From: Magnetococcales bacterium | GTDB lineage: Bacteria > Pseudomonadota > Magnetococcia > Magnetococcales > JADFZT01 | NCBI GenBank assembly: GCA_015232395.1 | Contig: JADFZT010000046.1 | Coordinates: 1 to 37,535, forward strand | Direction: 5' to 3' | Length of the DNA stretch: 37,535 nt | Shown: positions 32,166 through 37,535 of the stretch, piece by piece | How the letters are laid out: each line of letters starts with the position of its first letter | Numbering within the stretch: the stretch's first letter is position 1 | Program-made: the position numbers and the translations under genes | The notes under the pieces: model-generated | What the model was told of the DNA's origin: nothing | The model's database searches: none | What the model saw: the letters and a program-made list of their open reading frames with translations, nothing else

Positions 32166-33371
32166 TCATGCCCCGGGGCCTTTGGCTTGGGTATCGACCA
32201 TGGATGGAGCCAGAGCTGTCACCTGGGCGGCGGCATCGAACCCGGCGCAGGAACGCAGGCTGGCAAAAATGCCCAGAGCGGCGGCCGCGGCCATCAGGGC
32301 AAAGAGTTTTTCCGCCCCCACCAGATCGAACAGGTAGCCCGAAAGGACCAGCCCCCCGCCCCCACCGATCCCGAAGGAGAAGGCCGAATACCACGCTTGG
32401 GCTGTGGCCCGGGAGTGCACGGGGGCCATTTCGAAGGTGCGGCGTACGGCGGCGATATGGAACGAAGCAAAGGTGGCTGCGTGGAGAATTTGCCCCAACA
32501 CCAAGAGGGGCCAATAGAGGGTGAAGGCGTAGATCCCCCACCTGAAAAAGGCCAGCCCCAAAGAGCCAGACAGCACCAGCGCCAGACCAAAACGCCTGAG
32601 CAGCTGTTTGGACCAGAGCATCACCGCCACTTCCGCCACCACCCCCAAGACCCACAAAATGCCGATGGCGGTTTTGGAATAGCCATGATTTTGCAGGTGG
32701 ATGGACATAAAACCGTAATAGGCCCCATGGGAAAATTGCATCAGGAGGGTGGAAAAATAGAACCACCGCACCCGAGAGAGGGAAAAGAGCTTGGGCGGGA
32801 CTTGCTGGGAGGCGCTCCGGGGAGGGGGTTGAAAAACCGGCAGTGCCAGGGTCAACAGGGCGGTCAAAAAGAGCAGAGCCGCCAAAATCGGCAGCACGGG
32901 CGCCATCCCCCAACCATCGATCACAGGCCCCATGCCCAGTGCCAGGACGATAAACCCCACCGATCCCCATAGCCGAATCCGCCCGTAATCCCAGCCTCGC
33001 CGGGTGACGGTCTCCATGGTGGTGGCTTCCACCAGAGGCAGGGGACCGGCGTGAAAAAAACTGAAAATGATGGTGGTAAAGATCAAGAAGGGAACGCTGG
33101 AACCGGCAAAAAAGAGGCAAAAGGCCACAAAAGTGGCGAAGGAGGTGGCCACGGTGACCCGCTGCCGGGAGCTGCCATCGGCCAAGCGACCCCATACCGG
33201 CGGCCCCAGCACCTTGATGCCCAGCGCCAGGGCCATCAGCCAGCCGATGGCTTGGGAGTCCGCCCCCAGGTTGGCCAGATAGAGGGGCCAATAGGGTATC
33301 CACACCCCCAAAAAGGCGAAAAAGAGGGCGTAATAACTCCCGAGAACCCCGTAGATCATTCGACGACGCAT
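32166..33371 (-). CDS. HcaT-like MFS transporter
   Basis: A 401-residue major facilitator protein with 12 predicted helices; ATG at 33371 is listed (GTG at 33377 is possible). The first helices (YYALFFAFLGVWIPYWPLYLANLG) and the loop GRLADGSSRQR fit the LacY/HcaT (MFS_1_like) group. The RIRLWGSVGFIVLALGMG stretch and the GYSKTAIGILWVLGVVAEV stretch match the same family. The substrate may be an aromatic acid or nucleoside-like compound but is not determinable here. It lies 82 bases after the DUF2782 gene and 40 bases before the ATP-grasp gene, a probable three-gene transcript. Confidence 0.85.
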   Translation of the reverse strand: MRRRMIYGVLGSYYALFFAFLGVWIPYWPLYLANLGADSQAIGWLMALALGIKVLGPPVWGRLADGSSRQRVTVATSFATFVAFCLFFAGSSVPFLIFTTIIFSFFHAGPLPLVEATTMETVTRRGWDYGRIRLWGSVGFIVLALGMGPVIDGWGMAPVLPILAALLFLTALLTLALPVFQPPPRSASQQVPPKLFSLSRVRWFYFSTLLMQFSHGAYYGFMSIHLQNHGYSKTAIGILWVLGVVAEVAVMLWSKQLLRRFGLALVLSGSLGLAFFRWGIYAFTLYWPLLVLGQILHAATFASFHIAAVRRTFEMAPVHSRATAQAWYSAFSFGIGGGGGLVLSGYLFDLVGAEKLFALMAAAAALGIFASLRSCAGFDAAAQVTALAPSMVDTQAKGPGA

Positions 33372-33452
33372 ACCCACCGATTCCCGGGGACACCGCCCCA
33401 GGCCAATGAAAACGTTTAAAAAACAACGAACCGGAAGGCGCGCAAAGGGGTC

Positions 33453-33909
33453 TCAAAAACGACCCAAAACCCATTGGGGCACAATCAGGCGGGAGCGATA
33501 ACCCATAAAATGGCTTTCAAACAGACCGTCGCCGTTGGTATCAATGAGATAATAGGGCACGCCGCCAAATGGAATGACTTCATATTGAAAAATCGCGCCG
33601 TTGGTGATGAACTCCAGCACTTGGTTACCGGCGGCATCCTCATATTTGCGGATGACTGTTTCCGGGCCGGGAACGTCCGGATCGACATCTTCCCGCAACT
33701 CGGAAATCAGGGGGCCTTTTTGGGGGACTTCATATCCCCCCTCCTTCACCCCGTCCGCTTCTGTTTCACTGGAAAAGGCGGGCTGGGGAACAATCATCCA
33801 TGCCAGGGCCAATATCACAACCCCGGCCCAGACCGGCCAGAGCCGATTTGGGGAGATTGCGGATGGGCATGGCTTTCCAAGCGCGCCAGCAAGGGTTATC
33901 ATCTGCCTC

Positions 33910-33911
<2 letters not shown>
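33453..33911 (-). CDS. DUF2782 exported protein
   Basis: A 152-residue protein with a membrane-anchor or signal segment (WAGVVILALAWMIVPQPAFS). The conserved C-terminal domain has ETVIRKYEDAAGNQVLEFITNGAIFQYEVIPFGGVPYYLIDTNGDGLFESH, with the PYYLxDxxGDG core of DUF2782. Proteins of this family are commonly found beside polA, as here. Function unknown; localisation is likely periplasmic or inner-membrane anchored. The ATG at 33911 overlaps, on the opposite strand, the polA ATG, sharing CATG. A start further inside (33899) is possible. Confidence 0.8.
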
Positions 33912-36696
<2,785 letters not shown>

Positions 36697-36712
36697 TTCT
36701 GCCTGTTTATTT

Positions 36713-36955
36713 TATAGCAATTCAAATCAAGAATTGGACATATGCCGCTACACTTTTGCCGTCATTCCCGCGAATGCGGGAATCCAGGGAGTCTGGCGCA
36801 AATTTTTCCAAATTTTGCATAACTTTCAGCAAAACACCGGCCTTTCTTGAAGATTTGGTTTTTCCTTGAGGGCAATGATTATCTCCCTGGATCTCCGCCT
36901 TCGCGGGGATGACGAGTCAGGGAAGAGTGTCCAATTCTGAGATAGAACTGCTATA
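36713..36955. mobile_element. MITE-like palindromic element with terminal inverted repeats
   Basis: About 243 bases, non-coding. Ends are TATAGCA and TGCTATA, extended imperfectly over 27 bases (ATAGCAATTCAAATCAAGAA versus ATAGCAGTTCTATCTCAGAA, the right end read in reverse). Inner palindrome halves GTCATTCCCGCGAATGCGGG and CCGCCTTCGCGGGGATGAC face each other, so the whole element can fold into one long hairpin. Ends with TA suggest a TA target duplication, as in IS630/Tc1-type MITEs. No transposase is present. It directly follows polA and could act as its terminator. Confidence 0.75.
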
Positions 36956-37013
36956 AAACAAAACAGCTCAATACAATCACATTTCTCGAATACATTTTTT
37001 CGGGAGACGAAAG

Positions 37014-37328
37014 ATGAGTGGTGGAAACTGGTCGTTAAGCCCTGCCAATTGGAATCCAGACAGCACTGTTTTATATTTTCTTCCAGCTATTCTGGCATTG
37101 ATCGCACCATCCATCATTTGCGGTTTTCAACACCATTTACTTTCAATCATATCGAGCCTTGTTGGATGTTTGGTTGTGATTGGCATCTATGGAGGGAACC
37201 TGTTAACCGTACCAGCCGTGATCGTCATCGCGCTCGAAGGGTGGGGTTGTTTTAAAGAGTGGCTTCTCGAAGGAAACGAAGAAACTGTCTTTCTGATCAA
37301 TCAACTACGGTCATTGTTTACAGTCTAA
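37014..37328 (+). CDS. Small membrane protein of unknown function
   Basis: A 104-residue protein with a good Shine-Dalgarno sequence (GGGAGACGAAAG before ATG). Three hydrophobic segments are visible (STVLYFLPAILALIAPSIICG, LLSIISSLVGCLVVIGIYGG, VPAVIVIALEGWGCF), followed by KEWLLEGNEETV. It contains three scattered Cys. No family is recognised. It follows the MITE-like element by about 60 bases and lies in sequence somewhat AT-richer than polA. Confidence 0.65.
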   Translation: MSGGNWSLSPANWNPDSTVLYFLPAILALIAPSIICGFQHHLLSIISSLVGCLVVIGIYGGNLLTVPAVIVIALEGWGCFKEWLLEGNEETVFLINQLRSLFTV

Positions 37329-37535
37329 ACATCCAGGCTTTCCCGTTCGTCCCCCTTGATCCATTCGCCGCAGCCCGTCAGACGGCCCTGTCAATCCGTT
37401 CCCGAAATGGTTTGCAACCACGAAAGATAGGGTTTGGCGGGTTGTGGTGCTGGTTTCATGCCTGGGTTTCTGACGGGTAGACACGGAAATTTGTAAAATC
37501 CCGTTTTATAACGGGATGTTGTGCAGGTTATCCCC
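37329..37535. other. Gene-free end of window with a short palindrome
   Basis: No supported gene. An 8-bp inverted repeat (ATCCCGTT-TTAT-AACGGGAT, 37498-37517) could be a weak terminator or a regulatory dyad. Context beyond the window is needed to say which. Confidence 0.4.

Overview
The window looks like a chromosomal segment of a Gram-negative proteobacterium. The evidence is an RND exporter with its periplasmic adaptor, many Sec signal peptides, a DUF2782-type gene beside polA, FAD-dependent ThyX, and a GC-rich sequence with short AT-rich interruptions. The tandem small Gly/Tyr/Trp/Asn-rich secreted proteins near 24-25 kb resemble the sulfur globule envelope proteins of sulfur-oxidising bacteria. 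That suggests a sulfur-oxidising lineage (Magnetococcia or Thiotrichales-like groups would fit), but no marker gene settles the taxonomy.

Layout. 0.2-5.9 kb (minus strand): housekeeping genes trmB, thyX, a GGDEF diguanylate cyclase, an aldo/keto reductase with a ferredoxin-like tail, and bifunctional nnr. 6.1-12.9 kb: a NodI-like ABC ATPase and a NodJ-like ABC-2 permease on the plus strand. They are separated by about 5 kb of minus-strand genes for secreted or envelope proteins: an S74 tail-fibre-like protein, a C-type lectin, an S-layer-homology/cadherin-like protein and a membrane-anchored retropepsin-like protease. 13.2-25.0 kb (plus strand): an SCP2-like protein, an RND adaptor and pump (the pump has an unusual Lys/Ala/Pro-rich tail), then five secreted low-complexity proteins and one DUF4412/LolA-like periplasmic protein, closed by a strong terminator. 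25.1-26.6 kb: a ParA-like ATPase and a single-pass Met-rich coiled-coil membrane protein, preceded by a perfect FNR-type box. 26.6-27.4 kb: an AT-rich, gene-poor stretch and a small membrane protein. 27.4-33.9 kb (minus strand): a coupled trio (69-aa protein, YhaN/SbcC-like ATPase with a membrane hairpin, PstS-like protein), an ATP-grasp-like protein, an HcaT-like MFS transporter and a DUF2782 protein. 33.9-36.7 kb: polA. 36.7-37.0 kb: a palindromic MITE-like element, one arm of which also opens the window. 37.0-37.3 kb: a small membrane protein.

The most interesting part is 13.7-26.6 kb. The stop codon of the RND pump lies inside the Shine-Dalgarno sequence of the first tyrosine/glycine-rich secreted protein, so export machinery and low-complexity proteins look co-expressed. 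Next to them sits a possibly oxygen-regulated ParA-like ATPase and a transmembrane coiled-coil protein that could link a cytoplasmic positioning ATPase to a periplasmic object. A working hypothesis is a system that builds and positions a protein-coated periplasmic body such as a sulfur globule. This is inference from composition and gene order, not shown by homology.
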